Assembly: GCA_965214945.1 (NCBI GenBank)
Contig: OZ244029.1
Coordinates: 1,612,001-1,676,000 of the forward strand
Direction of reading: 5' to 3'
DNA from: JAAXHB01 sp965214945
Lineage (GTDB): Bacteria > Actinomycetota > Acidimicrobiia > Acidimicrobiales > Aldehydirespiratoraceae
Length of the DNA: 64,000 nucleotides
Within the stretch, counting starts at the first letter, position 1, and the number at the start of each line of letters is the position of its first letter. Position numbers and translations under genes: made by a program. A model generated the notes under the pieces. It made no database searches, was not told the DNA's origin, and was given only the letters and a program-made list of their open reading frames with translations. Positions 33,668 to 42,554 of the stretch are shown here, piece after piece.

Positions 33668-34689
33668 TAGCGCACGCCCAGCCGTAGCTCCAGAGCCCGC
33701 GCCCTTAGCACGAACGCGATGAGCAGCAAGCCCACAAGAGCATCGGTGATCTCCGGTGAGAGCCCGACGCCAATCTGTAGGGATTCCGCACCGCGGAGAA
33801 TCACGGCCAGCCCGGCTCCGAGAACCATGATCGCCAGGCCACTCATCCCGGCAACCAACGCAAGAAAGAAGCCGTTGAACCCGACCGGATCGGCAACCGT
33901 CGCATACATCCGCCCGTCGACGCCGAGGACCTGTATCCATCCGGCCAGGCCAGCGGCCGCTCCGGCGATCGCCATGGTTCTACGTACCGTGGAGTCCTCG
34001 CTCAGCCCGGTCTGCTTCGCCAGACGTGGATTCTCGCCGAATAGCCGGAGCCGATATCCAGCGCCGCTATGGTCGAAGACGATCAGGCACACCGCGGCAA
34101 CGACTGCAACGAGGACGCCGATGTTTGCTCTGGTGCCCGAGAGAAGGATCGGCAGGCTCGTGCCCGCCGGAATGGCCTCACTCTGCGCGATGTTCGCGCC
34201 CTCTGCCTGGAGTGGCTCGCTCAGCAGATAACCGAGGATCGACGCAGCAGCGAAGTTCAGAGCCAGAGTGGAAATGATCTCGTTGGCCGCCCATCGGATC
34301 TTCAGCTCAGCGGCCAGGCCACTCCACACTGCACCGGCGGTTCCGGCCGCGACCGCGGCGACGACAACAACAAGGCCTCCCGGACCGGGAACGTGCAGCA
34401 CCACCATCGTTGCTGCTAGCGCGCCCACACCGAGCTGACCGGGCGAGCCGACGTTGTACAACCGCGCCCGCAGCGACGGCGCAAGACCAGTGGCAACCAC
34501 GACCATCGGGGCGAATCTGAGCAGCGTCTCGCCGACGGCCACTCGCGATGTCAGTGAACCCTCGAACAGCTGCGAGGCAACATCCAGCGGGTTCGAGCCG
34601 ACGCTCAACACCAGCATCCCAGTCACGGCCACGACACCGCCGAGGAGAGCCGCGTTTAGAGCCACCCATCGTAGGTCGACACGGTTCAT
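33667..34689 (-). CDS. BMP-type ABC transporter permease 1
   Basis: A 340-residue permease of the same system: 'GLAPSLRARLYNVGSPGQLGVG' is the characteristic loop of the first permease, with 'EIISTLALNFAA' and 'GFNGFFLALVAGMS' further on. The gene follows the ATPase with a 4-base overlap. Permeases of this class serve nucleoside, purine or vitamin-like uptake through BMP-family lipoproteins. Confidence 0.87.
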   Translation of the reverse strand: MNRVDLRWVALNAALLGGVVAVTGMLVLSVGSNPLDVASQLFEGSLTSRVAVGETLLRFAPMVVVATGLAPSLRARLYNVGSPGQLGVGALAATMVVLHVPGPGGLVVVVAAVAAGTAGAVWSGLAAELKIRWAANEIISTLALNFAAASILGYLLSEPLQAEGANIAQSEAIPAGTSLPILLSGTRANIGVLVAVVAAVCLIVFDHSGAGYRLRLFGENPRLAKQTGLSEDSTVRRTMAIAGAAAGLAGWIQVLGVDGRMYATVADPVGFNGFFLALVAGMSGLAIMVLGAGLAVILRGAESLQIGVGLSPEITDALVGLLLIAFVLRARALELRLGVR

Positions 34690-36161
34690 CCGTTTCCACC
34701 GCCGATGAGCTGGCCAATCTCGTCCGCGGACACGTCGTCAGGTTGGAACGAGCCGGCGATAGTGCCGTCGAACATGACGTCGATACGTGACGCCAGATCG
34801 AACAGATCCTCCAATTCGGGACTGAAGATCACGACACCGGCGCCACCCTCCGTAGCAGAATGCAACCGCTGTCGGACGTCAGCGATCGACGAGATGTCGA
34901 GCCCGGCGTATGGGTTGTTAGCGACCACCAGCTCCGGTGAACTGAACAACTCCCGGGCCAACACCACTCGTTGCTGATTGCCACCCGACAGAGTTGCGAC
35001 CGGCTCGCTGAGAGCAGAACTCGGGACTCGGAAGCCGTCGATTGCCGAGGACGCCATCTTCATCTTCGCGGACGACGGCAGCAACCAGTACCGCAGCAAC
35101 GATCGATGCGATCTTACGACGAGGTTGTCCACGACCGAGAGCGACTCAGCCACTGCGTCACGATGTCGGTCCTCCGGGATGTAAGCCACCGTCTCGTGAT
35201 GGCGGTAGATCCGTCCCTCGGACGCCTCCCGCAGCCCGACGAGGACCTCGCAAAGCGCGACCTGCCCACTACCAGCCAAACCCGCAATCCCGACCACCTC
35301 CCCGCGGCGAACAGAGAAATCCACGTTGGTGAGGTTCCGATCTGTTGTGATCTGCGTGGTGCCAACTCCTCTCAGTACGACGACAGATGTGGCCGTACTG
35401 GCGCCGGGCCGTTTCTCAGGCACCTGAGGATGTTCACCAACCATGGCTCGGGCGAGACGTCGCTCGGTGATCTCGGTGCCCTTGAGACGGTCGACGACCT
35501 TCCCCCGTCGCAGCACAGTTGCTTCGTCGGCCAGGGCGATTACCTCACGAAGCTTGTGGCTGACGTAGATGAGAGCGGTCCCCCGTTCGCGCAGCCGGTG
35601 AAGGGCCTCAAACAACTCGCCCGTATCTGCTGTTCCCATGAGTGATGTGGGCTCGTCAAGGATGAGGACCTTGCACTCCGTCGAAACCGCCATCATGACC
35701 TCTAGGCGCTGACAGTCACTAAGCGACAGATCACGGACCAACTGTCCCGGATCGATGCTGAAGCCGAGCGACTCTGCCGTTCGCTCCACCGCCTCGGCGG
35801 CAGATCGACGATTGCCGACGCGGTCGCCGGCACCCAACAAGAAGTTCTCGGTTACGGTCAGCTCGCCGATCTGCGTCATATGCTGCTGAACCAGTCCGAC
35901 ACCGGCCGCGAGCCCGTCCTTTCGGTCTCTGAGAGCCGCGACAACGCCATCTAAGTAGACGGTCCCACGATCGGCCACGAGCATCCCCGCGATGATGCGA
36001 GCCAGGGTCGTCTTGCCGGCCCCGTTCTCACCGAGCAGCGCATGGATGCTCCCTCGACGAAAGTCGACATCGACGTTGTCGAGCGCCTCCAGCGATCCAA
36101 ACGACTTGGAGATTCCCCGGAGGGCAGCTGCCGCGTCGCTTGGATCGCTCACCCGCATCAC
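34686..36161 (-). CDS. BMP-type ABC transporter ATPase with two ABC domains
   Basis: The 491 residues contain two ABC domains. Domain 1 has Walker A 'GENGAGKTT' (about 43-51), 'LSLSDCQRLEVMMA' in the signature position and Walker B 'VLILDEPTSLMG'. Domain 2 has a degenerate Walker A ('GLAGSGQVALCEV'), signature 'LSGGNQQRVVLARELF' and 'ELVVANNPYAGLD'. This arrangement is typical of the ribose/nucleoside family ATPases. The altered signature of domain 1 and Walker motifs of domain 2 suggest one hydrolytic site. It lies 3 bases after the binding-protein gene. Confidence 0.87.
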   Translation of the reverse strand: MMRVSDPSDAAAALRGISKSFGSLEALDNVDVDFRRGSIHALLGENGAGKTTLARIIAGMLVADRGTVYLDGVVAALRDRKDGLAAGVGLVQQHMTQIGELTVTENFLLGAGDRVGNRRSAAEAVERTAESLGFSIDPGQLVRDLSLSDCQRLEVMMAVSTECKVLILDEPTSLMGTADTGELFEALHRLRERGTALIYVSHKLREVIALADEATVLRRGKVVDRLKGTEITERRLARAMVGEHPQVPEKRPGASTATSVVVLRGVGTTQITTDRNLTNVDFSVRRGEVVGIAGLAGSGQVALCEVLVGLREASEGRIYRHHETVAYIPEDRHRDAVAESLSVVDNLVVRSHRSLLRYWLLPSSAKMKMASSAIDGFRVPSSALSEPVATLSGGNQQRVVLARELFSSPELVVANNPYAGLDISSIADVRQRLHSATEGGAGVVIFSPELEDLFDLASRIDVMFDGTIAGSFQPDDVSADEIGQLIGGGNG

Positions 36162-36164
36162 GTC

Positions 36165-37259
36165 CTAGGGACAGCAGGGGTGCGCTTCGCTCGCCGGCAG
36201 CTCGATGGTGCCGTCTGCGAGACCCTCGAGTACTTCGGCGTAGCCGGCCGCTGTGTCGGCGTCAATCCTGCTGGCGGTTTCGTCCGTCAGTACCGCGGCC
36301 GTCAACCCTCCATTCGCATATGTGGCGTCGAACGTCTTGGCTGTCAAACTCCCGCTCAGGGACTCATCCAACATCCTCTGAAGCATGACGGTCCAATCCA
36401 CGACTGCGGAGGCGACTGCGGTGGTTGGTGCGAAGCGAGCCGCATCAGATGCCCAGCCGACGCAGTTGAGATCGGCCTGCTCACACAGCTGAAAGCCGCC
36501 AAGGGAGTCCTCAGTGGCAGAGGCCGGGAACAGCCCGTCGATGCCCTGATCGAGCAGGTTCTGAGCCTGTTCCAAGGTCGCCTGCTGATCGACGAAGTCG
36601 TCGGAGTAGGCCGAGAGCACTTCGACGTCGGGGTTGGCAGCCTCGGCGCCCAGCTCGCAGCCCAGCTGCAGCTCGGTTGCGTATGGGATCGGAGCTGCGC
36701 CGACGAAGCCGATCAGGCCGGTCTCTGACAGGCTGCTCAGCATCCAGCAGTTGGAATAGCCGATCTGCAAGTAACTCGCTGTGGCGATGGTGAGGTTCGG
36801 CGAGACGGGCTCCGAGAAGCTCGAGACCGACATCGCGACATCGGCTGCCTCGGGTGCGAGCTGCTGCGCGAGGTCATCGAGAGCAAAGCTGTGAAAGACG
36901 ATGACTGCGGCGCCGTCGTCGATCAGCTGGCGGGCGTTTGGCTCGGCCGACGTCGGATCGTATGCGTCGAACGTCTGCACAATCCGGACTCCTGGGTTCG
37001 CCGCAACCAGAAGCTCGCTGGAGTCGTGGATGGCTGCGCTCCACGGCTGGGCGGCCGGACGAGCCTCCATGATCATCCCGACAATGACTTCGTTCTCCTC
37101 TCCGGCCCCTCCCTCACCGTCATCTTCAGGTTCTGAGGCCGGCGACTCGTCCTCGGTGGTCGGCTCGGCCTCTGGTTCCGAGTCCGACGCCGAGTCATCG
37201 TCTCCGCACGCAGCCGCGACAAGCGCCACGGCAAGGAGCAGGGCCAGTAGTTGTTTCAT
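36165..37259 (-). CDS. BMP/PnrA-family substrate-binding lipoprotein
   Basis: A 364-residue lipoprotein. The signal peptide ends at 'LVAAAC' (Cys18), followed by an acidic 40-residue linker. The core resembles the BMP (PnrA/Med) family: 'IVQTFDAYDPTSAEPNARQLI' and 'LIGFVGAAPIPYATELQLGC' match its first domain. Characterised members bind purine nucleosides or related heterocycles. ATG 37259 is chosen because it starts the signal peptide and has GGGAGG about 11 bases upstream. It supplies substrate to the permeases and, by operon context, to the molybdenum hydroxylase. Confidence 0.83.
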   Translation of the reverse strand: MKQLLALLLAVALVAAACGDDDSASDSEPEAEPTTEDESPASEPEDDGEGGAGEENEVIVGMIMEARPAAQPWSAAIHDSSELLVAANPGVRIVQTFDAYDPTSAEPNARQLIDDGAAVIVFHSFALDDLAQQLAPEAADVAMSVSSFSEPVSPNLTIATASYLQIGYSNCWMLSSLSETGLIGFVGAAPIPYATELQLGCELGAEAANPDVEVLSAYSDDFVDQQATLEQAQNLLDQGIDGLFPASATEDSLGGFQLCEQADLNCVGWASDAARFAPTTAVASAVVDWTVMLQRMLDESLSGSLTAKTFDATYANGGLTAAVLTDETASRIDADTAAGYAEVLEGLADGTIELPASEAHPCCP

Positions 37260-37339
37260 GGAAGTTCCACCTCCCGCGACGCGTCCGGTCGCGTCGATTG
37301 TGTTGATCGATCGTTCGGCTGATGAGCGCACTTTGTCGT

Positions 37340-38137
37340 TCATAGGCCCATCAATGCCTTCCGCTGGCCGCCATCGACGGGGATATGGGCGCCGGTGATG
37401 TACCCCGCACGCGGTGACGCGAGAAAGGCGACGACGTCGGCAACCTGTTGCGGCGTACAGATGGCGCCAAGGGGCAGACTCGACAGGGCGAGCTCGTGCG
37501 CTCGTTCCGGGCTCACGCCCTTATCACGCGCGAACGCGGCCTCGAGCGTGTCCCAGCGAGTCGTGGCCACGGGGCCGGGGTTGACCGTATTGCACCGGAT
37601 GCCGATCGATGCGTATTGCTCGGCCACGGAAGACGCGAAGTTGATGTCGGCAGCGTTGGCGACGCCGGCTGTCATCTCCCAATAGGAGGGCTTGAGCCCA
37701 TCGTTGCCTACCACCATCACGATCGACCCGCCCCCCCGCTCACGAAGGTGCGGGATTGCAGCTCGAACGGTACGGACATGGCCCATGAACTTGAGCTGAA
37801 GGCTTTGGTTCCACTGGTCGTCGGTGAGTTCTTCGAGTAGGCCGCCCGGCGAGCTGCCGGCGTTGGGGACGCAGATGTCGAGACCGCCCAACTCCTTGGC
37901 GGCAGCATCCACGACACAGTTCACATCTTCGGTTCGCGACATGTCGCCGGCCTGGGCGATGCATCGGCTGCCGGTGTCGTCGGAAATCTCGGCGGCGACA
38001 CCAGCCAACCGCTCCGCGTTTCTGGCGACAATCGCCACGGTGCAACCCTCGGACGCGAGACGTGTCGCGACTGCCCGACCAATCCCCATGCTCGCGCCAG
38101 TGACGATCGCGGCCTTGCCGTCCAGTTCCAGATCCAT
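37340..38137 (-). CDS. SDR-family protein lacking the catalytic Tyr-Lys pair
   Basis: The 265 residues have a good Rossmann start ('AAIVTGASMGIGRAVATRLA') and the 'NAG' motif ('CVPNAGSSPGG'). Where YxxxK should stand (about 157-161) the sequence is Ala-Gly-Val-Ala-Asn ('MTAGVANAADINFAS'), and the preceding Ser is also not evident ('MVVGNDGLKP'). It may be a diverged SDR branch with other chemistry. ATG 38137 is chosen because AGGAGGG lies 9 bases upstream. It is the first gene of the long minus-strand operon that runs to 28275. Confidence 0.8.
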   Translation of the reverse strand: MDLELDGKAAIVTGASMGIGRAVATRLASEGCTVAIVARNAERLAGVAAEISDDTGSRCIAQAGDMSRTEDVNCVVDAAAKELGGLDICVPNAGSSPGGLLEELTDDQWNQSLQLKFMGHVRTVRAAIPHLRERGGGSIVMVVGNDGLKPSYWEMTAGVANAADINFASSVAEQYASIGIRCNTVNPGPVATTRWDTLEAAFARDKGVSPERAHELALSSLPLGAICTPQQVADVVAFLASPRAGYITGAHIPVDGGQRKALMGL

Positions 38138-38161
38138 GGATCCCATCCCTCCTCGTGGTCT

Positions 38162-38202
38162 GGTATATGATCTATCATAGTTCATATATCAGGCTTTGTC
38201 GA
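38162..38202 (-). promoter_or_regulatory. Promoter with paired operator half-sites for the 38137-28275 operon
   Basis: On the minus strand TCGACA (38202-38197), 17 bases, then TATGAT (38179-38174) form a near-consensus sigma-70 promoter. The spacer contains TTCATATATC when read on the plus strand (38181-38190), and an inverted, imperfect partner GGTATATGAT lies at 38162-38171 around the transcription start. The motif recurs at 39955 and 41761, so I infer binding of the GntR regulator encoded at 41832-42497. It would repress by blocking polymerase. Confidence 0.65.
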
Positions 38203-38343
38203 CGTGACCGCACATTGCAAGCCGGCGCGGCTCGTTGTACGTCTGAGGTCGAGAATCAGAGACCTAGGCGAGGCGTCTATCTACGAGTAGGATGTGAAGG
38301 ACGGCAAGCGACGAGATCGGGTCCGCTCGTCGCTCACCGAACG

Positions 38344-39522
38344 TCACGCGGCGGTCTCGCGGTAACCCGCCAACCAGGCTGAGCCCTGGGTAAAGGGCCC
38401 GGGGGCAGCGCGCTCGCTCGCAACATCGATCAGCAACGATGAGTCCGCCGAGTGCCAGGCCGAACAGGGCTTACCGAGCGCGAACTCGGCAACACTTCGA
38501 GCGGGAGTGTCGGGATGAAGCGAGACGATCATCGAGGACAACGTCGTCTCATCGTGGAAGCCGGGCGAGTGACGGCAGATGGACCGCAGCCCCGGACCGT
38601 TGGCGTGGTCTCGAGAAACCTCTCGCATGTCTTCGGCTGAGATCGATCCGACTTTCGGTATCAACATCTCAAGTGCACGGGCGCGTCGAGCCGGCGAGGA
38701 ATCGTCGCGCTCGTCGTTGAGCTCACCGAGGAGAATAAAGCCGTTGGCCCGCGCTACCACCCGATCGCGCACATGCTCGACGGCTAGCCGGTCGAACGAA
38801 GCTTCCACAATGAACATGCGGTCAGCTTGAGCAAAGTGAAGGTTGCCCGGCGTCGCCATCGGTGTCCGACCGATGGTATCGATAGCCCAGTCGGCTGCCT
38901 GCTTGGCGGTCGCATGATCGAGGGCTTGCCGAAGAAGACGTCCGCGATCGAGTGCTCGCAGCTCATCGAGCGAGCGGTCACGCTGCCGTAATTCGATAGT
39001 ACGCGCGATGTTGCTGGCCACCGCGACTCCGGCATCGTTGAGCCCCATCTTGAGCAATGTCGTTCCCGCGGCTGCTACTCCCAGGACTCTGGTGCCGTCC
39101 TCTGTGGTGAAGTCGACAACGACGTTGATCTCCTTGTGTTCGTGGTAGCCGTCGCCGACAAACACCTCGGCTCCGATCTTGTCTGAGTTCTTGAGCAGCA
39201 CCGTCGCCCCGCTCTTGCCTGCGACACCGACCGCGGCTGCCACGGTGCACTCCTCGGGCGCGACGACGTGGCTGGTCAGTGCGTACGCACGATGTGGCGT
39301 CGCAGCAATCCCGGCCGCTTCTCCGATCGCCTCCAACTCAAGGCGCTCGGACTCGGGAAGGTGCGTGTAGATGTCTCGGGCGACGCGCTCCAGATCGGCG
39401 AGGTCCCAACCCCCTCGTCGAGCGGCCTCCCGGAACTCACCGACGTTCGTGCGGATTGCGCTGCGGTACTGGCGGCCGTGTCGGGCACCTCGCCATTGCG
39501 GGTCGTGGCAGGCGGTGCTCAT
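38344..39522 (-). CDS. C45 / acyl-CoA:6-aminopenicillanate acyltransferase-like Ntn hydrolase
   Basis: The 392 residues contain an AAT-type Ntn-hydrolase domain. The probable nucleophile is Cys92 in 'APEECTVAAAV', exposed by self-cleavage in this family, followed by 'VLLKNSDKIG' and 'LKMGLNDAGVAVASN', the conserved core of C45 peptidases. Members hydrolyse or transfer N-acyl amide bonds. The start overlaps the stop of the VOC gene (ATGA). An amide-cleaving role in the same pathway as the isochorismatase-like enzyme is possible. Confidence 0.8.
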   Translation of the reverse strand: MSTACHDPQWRGARHGRQYRSAIRTNVGEFREAARRGGWDLADLERVARDIYTHLPESERLELEAIGEAAGIAATPHRAYALTSHVVAPEECTVAAAVGVAGKSGATVLLKNSDKIGAEVFVGDGYHEHKEINVVVDFTTEDGTRVLGVAAAGTTLLKMGLNDAGVAVASNIARTIELRQRDRSLDELRALDRGRLLRQALDHATAKQAADWAIDTIGRTPMATPGNLHFAQADRMFIVEASFDRLAVEHVRDRVVARANGFILLGELNDERDDSSPARRARALEMLIPKVGSISAEDMREVSRDHANGPGLRSICRHSPGFHDETTLSSMIVSLHPDTPARSVAEFALGKPCSAWHSADSSLLIDVASERAAPGPFTQGSAWLAGYRETAA

Positions 39523-39923
39523 GTGGTCTCCCGTTCGACAAGCTCGACGAGGAGCCCGCCGAACTCCGACGGGTGGATGAACGCGATCGTCGTGCCCATG
39601 CCCCCCAGGCGCGGGTAGCCGTCGAGGACGCGAACGCCAGCAGACCGCAATTCCTGAACGAATTCCTCGACGTCGTCGACCTCCAACCCGATGTGATGGA
39701 GAGCACTGCCGCGTCGCGCAACGAAGTCAGTCACCACCCCCGCACCGGTCGACTCGAGGGTCTGGAGGTAGCCCTCACCGACCGGCAGCATCCGTTCGGT
39801 GAACCCGTCGACATCCTCGGAGTGCTCGACCGACAGGCCGAGCAGCTGTGCAAGGTTGCGATGAGGCTCATCAGCGGCGGAATGAGCGAACGCGACATGA
39901 TGCAGACCCAAGACCCTTGCCAT
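39519..39923 (-). CDS. Methylmalonyl-CoA epimerase-like VOC protein
   Basis: A 134-residue vicinal-oxygen-chelate protein of two beta-alpha-beta-beta-beta modules. The metal-binding residues fit methylmalonyl-CoA epimerase: His in 'GLHHVAFA', His in 'ALHHIGLEV' and Glu in 'GLLVELVE'. 'DGYPRLGGMGTTIAFIHP' is also typical. It would convert (S)- to (R)-methylmalonyl-CoA for the mutase encoded next to it on the same strand. A TTCATATATC motif lies 32 bases upstream. Confidence 0.85.
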   Translation of the reverse strand: MARVLGLHHVAFAHSAADEPHRNLAQLLGLSVEHSEDVDGFTERMLPVGEGYLQTLESTGAGVVTDFVARRGSALHHIGLEVDDVEEFVQELRSAGVRVLDGYPRLGGMGTTIAFIHPSEFGGLLVELVERETT

Positions 39924-39954
39924 TGATCACTTCCGAACTTGCCGCCAACGTCAT

Positions 39955-39964
39955 TTCATATATC
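39955..39964. promoter_or_regulatory. TTCATATATC operator-like site
   Basis: A perfect copy of the 10-bp motif found in the promoter at 38181-38190. It lies in the 55-base gap upstream of the epimerase gene and just after the mutase gene. On the minus strand it contains TATGAA, a possible -10 element, so a bound regulator would cover the promoter. Confidence 0.5.
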
Positions 39965-39978
39965 GCAGGGAGCTTGCT

Positions 39979-41607
39979 CTATCCGTGGTAGACCCCCCAC
40001 ACCTCACGAAGGACGTTGCTGATCTCACCGACTGTTGAGCCGGCACGAGCAGCCTCGACCAAGCTGGGCATCAGGTTCGTCGATTCTTGTGCGGCTTCTC
40101 GTGCGACCCGAGCCAAGCACGACTCGACCATCGCGCTGTCACGGCGTTTGCGGTGCGCCGCGAGCCGGTCGAGCTGCTCTTGCTCGAACGCGCCGCCACC
40201 CTGTACAGCTGTCTCGAAGATGGGCTGGACCGAGCCGGGCTGCACGTAGCGATTGACTCCGACGACAGCGGCCTCACCTCGAGCGACCTGAAGCTCGCGA
40301 TCGTAGGCCTTCTGCGCGATCTCCTCTTCCACCCAACCCGACTCAATCAGGTCGACGATGCCACCGAGCTCATCAATCCGCTCCAGCAGCGCGATGGCCC
40401 TCGATTCGATCTCATCGGTCAGGTGCTCAACGAAGTATGAACCGGCCAAAGGATCGACCGTCCGTGTCACACCGGTCTCCTCGGCGAGAATCTGCTGCGT
40501 CCGCAGCCCAAGGAGGGCCGATTCCTCGGTGGGAAGTCCGATCGCCTCGTCGTAGGCAACCGCGTGCATCGCCTGGGCTCCACCGAGAATCGAGCCCAGC
40601 TGATGAACAGTGACACGAACGATGTTGTTGAGGGGCTCTACGGCTGTTAGCGACAGACCGTCCCCGCCGGAAAAGAACCTCATCATCCGCGACCGGGGAT
40701 CGGACGGTGAGAACCGCTCCTCGATCAACCGAGCCCAGAGGCGACGGGTTGCCCTGTGCTTCGCGACCTCCTCGAACAGGTCGCTCATCGTCGCGAGGTT
40801 GAAGCTAATTCGGGGCGCGAAGTCATCAATCGGTACACCCCGGTCAACCAGAGCTTGCGCATACACGAGGGCATTGCTCAGGGTGAACGCGACCTCCTGG
40901 ATCGCATCAGCACCCGCTTGGCGCATGTGATAGCCACACACCGAGACCGAGTTAAAGAGGGGCAGCTGCTGAGCGCAGTACTCCATGGCATCGGTCAGAA
41001 AGCGCATAGATGGCTTCGGCGGGAAGATGAAGGTCTTTCTGGCGATGTATTCCTTGAGAATGTCGTTTTGGATCGTGCCGCGCAGGCGGTCGGCCGGTAC
41101 GCCTTGGCGCTCGCCTGTCACGATGTAGAACGCGAGGATGATCGGTGCCGTCGCGTTGATCGTGAACGATGTCGAGACCTCATCGAGCGGAATGTCCTCG
41201 AAGAGGTCAGACATGTCGTTAACCGACGTCACCGCTACACCCGTGCGCCCGACCTCGAGACGGGCCTCGGGAGCGTCCGAGTCATATCCCATCTGGGTCG
41301 GCAGATCGAATGCCACCGACAGCCCCGTCTGGCCCTGATCCAGCAAATAGCGAAAGCGCTGGTTGGAATCGTGTGCCGTCTCCAGACCAGAGTACATTCG
41401 CATCGTCCACCGACGGCCGCGATACATCGTCGGGTAGATCCCACGCCCGAAGGGTGGATCACCCGGTAGGCCGTTGCGCTCCTCGACGCCGGCTCGCACA
41501 TCGACCGCCGTGTAGGCCACATCGACGGGAATCCCGGAGTCGGTCGTCACAGTATCCAGCGCACGTGCGTCTTTGTGGCGGTCCAGCCAATCTTTCCTAC
41601 CCGACAT
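39979..41607 (-). CDS. Methylmalonyl-CoA mutase large (catalytic) subunit without B12 domain
   Basis: The 542 residues are the TIM-barrel half of the acyl-CoA mutases. Tyr72 ('RMYSG') and Arg190 ('EYIARK') correspond to Tyr89 and Arg207 of Propionibacterium methylmalonyl-CoA mutase; isobutyryl- and 2-hydroxyisobutyryl-CoA mutases differ at both. This points to methylmalonyl-CoA as substrate. The B12-binding domain is a separate gene at 43436, in the opposite direction. The start has AAAGGA about 7 bases upstream. The enzyme isomerises (R)-methylmalonyl-CoA to succinyl-CoA using adenosylcobalamin. Confidence 0.9.
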   Translation of the reverse strand: MSGRKDWLDRHKDARALDTVTTDSGIPVDVAYTAVDVRAGVEERNGLPGDPPFGRGIYPTMYRGRRWTMRMYSGLETAHDSNQRFRYLLDQGQTGLSVAFDLPTQMGYDSDAPEARLEVGRTGVAVTSVNDMSDLFEDIPLDEVSTSFTINATAPIILAFYIVTGERQGVPADRLRGTIQNDILKEYIARKTFIFPPKPSMRFLTDAMEYCAQQLPLFNSVSVCGYHMRQAGADAIQEVAFTLSNALVYAQALVDRGVPIDDFAPRISFNLATMSDLFEEVAKHRATRRLWARLIEERFSPSDPRSRMMRFFSGGDGLSLTAVEPLNNIVRVTVHQLGSILGGAQAMHAVAYDEAIGLPTEESALLGLRTQQILAEETGVTRTVDPLAGSYFVEHLTDEIESRAIALLERIDELGGIVDLIESGWVEEEIAQKAYDRELQVARGEAAVVGVNRYVQPGSVQPIFETAVQGGGAFEQEQLDRLAAHRKRRDSAMVESCLARVAREAAQESTNLMPSLVEAARAGSTVGEISNVLREVWGVYHG

Positions 41608-41760
41608 CTCGAGTCCTTTCCGAGGTTCTCCGAGCGGTGGTACTCCCGTTGCCAGATCGATCTCAAGCTCACCCGATCGGCCAACGGCGCCTACCCGCGC
41701 CGCCCTTTCGACAACGGTGCCCTCCCCTGAGCTGGAACCTTCCGGCGGAGTCCGCGCGTG

Positions 41761-41770
41761 GATATATGAT
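41761..41770. promoter_or_regulatory. GATATATGAT operator-like site upstream of the mutase gene
   Basis: This is the inverse of the TTCATATATC motif with one mismatch. It lies about 150 bases upstream of the mutase start, in the gap between it and the GntR gene. The distance means either a long leader or a further promoter nearer the gene. Confidence 0.45.
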
Positions 41771-41831
41771 ATCTCACACTACCGGTGCGGCGCAGGGGAT
41801 ATCGGGCCGGTGCGGCCCGATCATTGAACTC

Positions 41832-42497
41832 TCAGCGGCCGTCCTCGTCCGCCGGCTGCACCACGTGCTCCAAGATGTGGTGCCGTACGAGCCGGCCAGC
41901 CTCCACATCACTACCGCGACGCATCGCCTCGATGATCTTGTGATGCTGAGCTACCGACTCGGTCAGCGTGCGATCGACGCGAGGCCCTCCATCGAGTGTT
42001 CTCCACAGAAGGTTCAGCTGAGCCTTGAGAACCGGGGAGCCGGCAATCTCGTAGATCGTGAAGTGAAACGCCCGGTTAAGCTCCACAACCCGCTCACCTT
42101 CGGCTCGGGAGTACTCGTCGTTGAGCGCTTCGAGCTCGTCGAGATTCGCCTGGGTGGCCTTGCGAGTCGCAATCTCGGTGCCGAGCGACTCCAGAGCAGC
42201 GCGGATCAAGGCATTCTCATACAACGTAGCGTCCTCTGACCGTACAACCATGGCGCTGCGGTGATCCGAATAGATGACGAAGCCTTCTGCCTCGAGCCGC
42301 CGCAGAGCCTCGCGGACGGGTGTCGGGCTCACACCCAACAGGTCAGCCACCTTGCGCTGGCGTAAGGTGCTGCCCGACTCGAGTTCGCCCGACTGGATCA
42401 TCTGTTTGATCGCCGCGGCTGCGAGATCGGTCTTCGAGCGGTAGGTGCCTTCTACTCGGGGTTGGATGAGCTGCCTCCTCTGTGTTAGATATAGCAA
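41832..42497 (-). CDS. GntR-family (FadR/FCD) transcriptional regulator
   Basis: The 221 residues have an N-terminal winged helix ('LRQRKVADLLGVSPTPVREA', then 'LRRLEAEGFV') and a C-terminal all-helical FCD ligand domain ('AEGERVVELNRAFHFTIYEI', 'LTESVAQHHKIIEAMRRGD'-like). FCD regulators usually sense organic acids or acyl-CoAs and are relieved by the ligand. The start is a TTG at 42497; no ATG or GTG exists in the required region. It lies inside a candidate operator, so autoregulation is likely. It is divergent from the alpha/beta hydrolase operon. Confidence 0.87.
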   Translation of the reverse strand: MLYLTQRRQLIQPRVEGTYRSKTDLAAAAIKQMIQSGELESGSTLRQRKVADLLGVSPTPVREALRRLEAEGFVIYSDHRSAMVVRSEDATLYENALIRAALESLGTEIATRKATQANLDELEALNDEYSRAEGERVVELNRAFHFTIYEIAGSPVLKAQLNLLWRTLDGGPRVDRTLTESVAQHHKIIEAMRRGSDVEAGRLVRHHILEHVVQPADEDGR

Positions 42498-42502
42498 ATA
42501 TC
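42488..42502. promoter_or_regulatory. Weak palindromic site overlapping the GntR start
   Basis: GATAT (42488-42492) and ATATC (42498-42502) form a short inverted repeat in the divergent gap between the GntR gene and the alpha/beta hydrolase operon. It shares GATATA with the site at 41761 but is a poorer match to TTCATATATC. Confidence 0.3.
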
Positions 42503-42554
42503 AAATTTCACCGTACCAGCGCAGGTCCGAGTACGGCAGATCGCTGGAGTCAAC

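Noticed and set aside
28275..37259. Nicotinate degradation (Nic-type) operon
   Set aside because: A molybdenum hydroxylase and an isochorismatase-like amidase are shared with that pathway, but no 6-hydroxynicotinate monooxygenase, dihydroxypyridine dioxygenase or maleate isomerase is present.
40756..41469. A 237-codon plus-strand frame across the mutase gene
   Set aside because: It is antisense to conserved mutase sequence with no ribosome binding site or domain.
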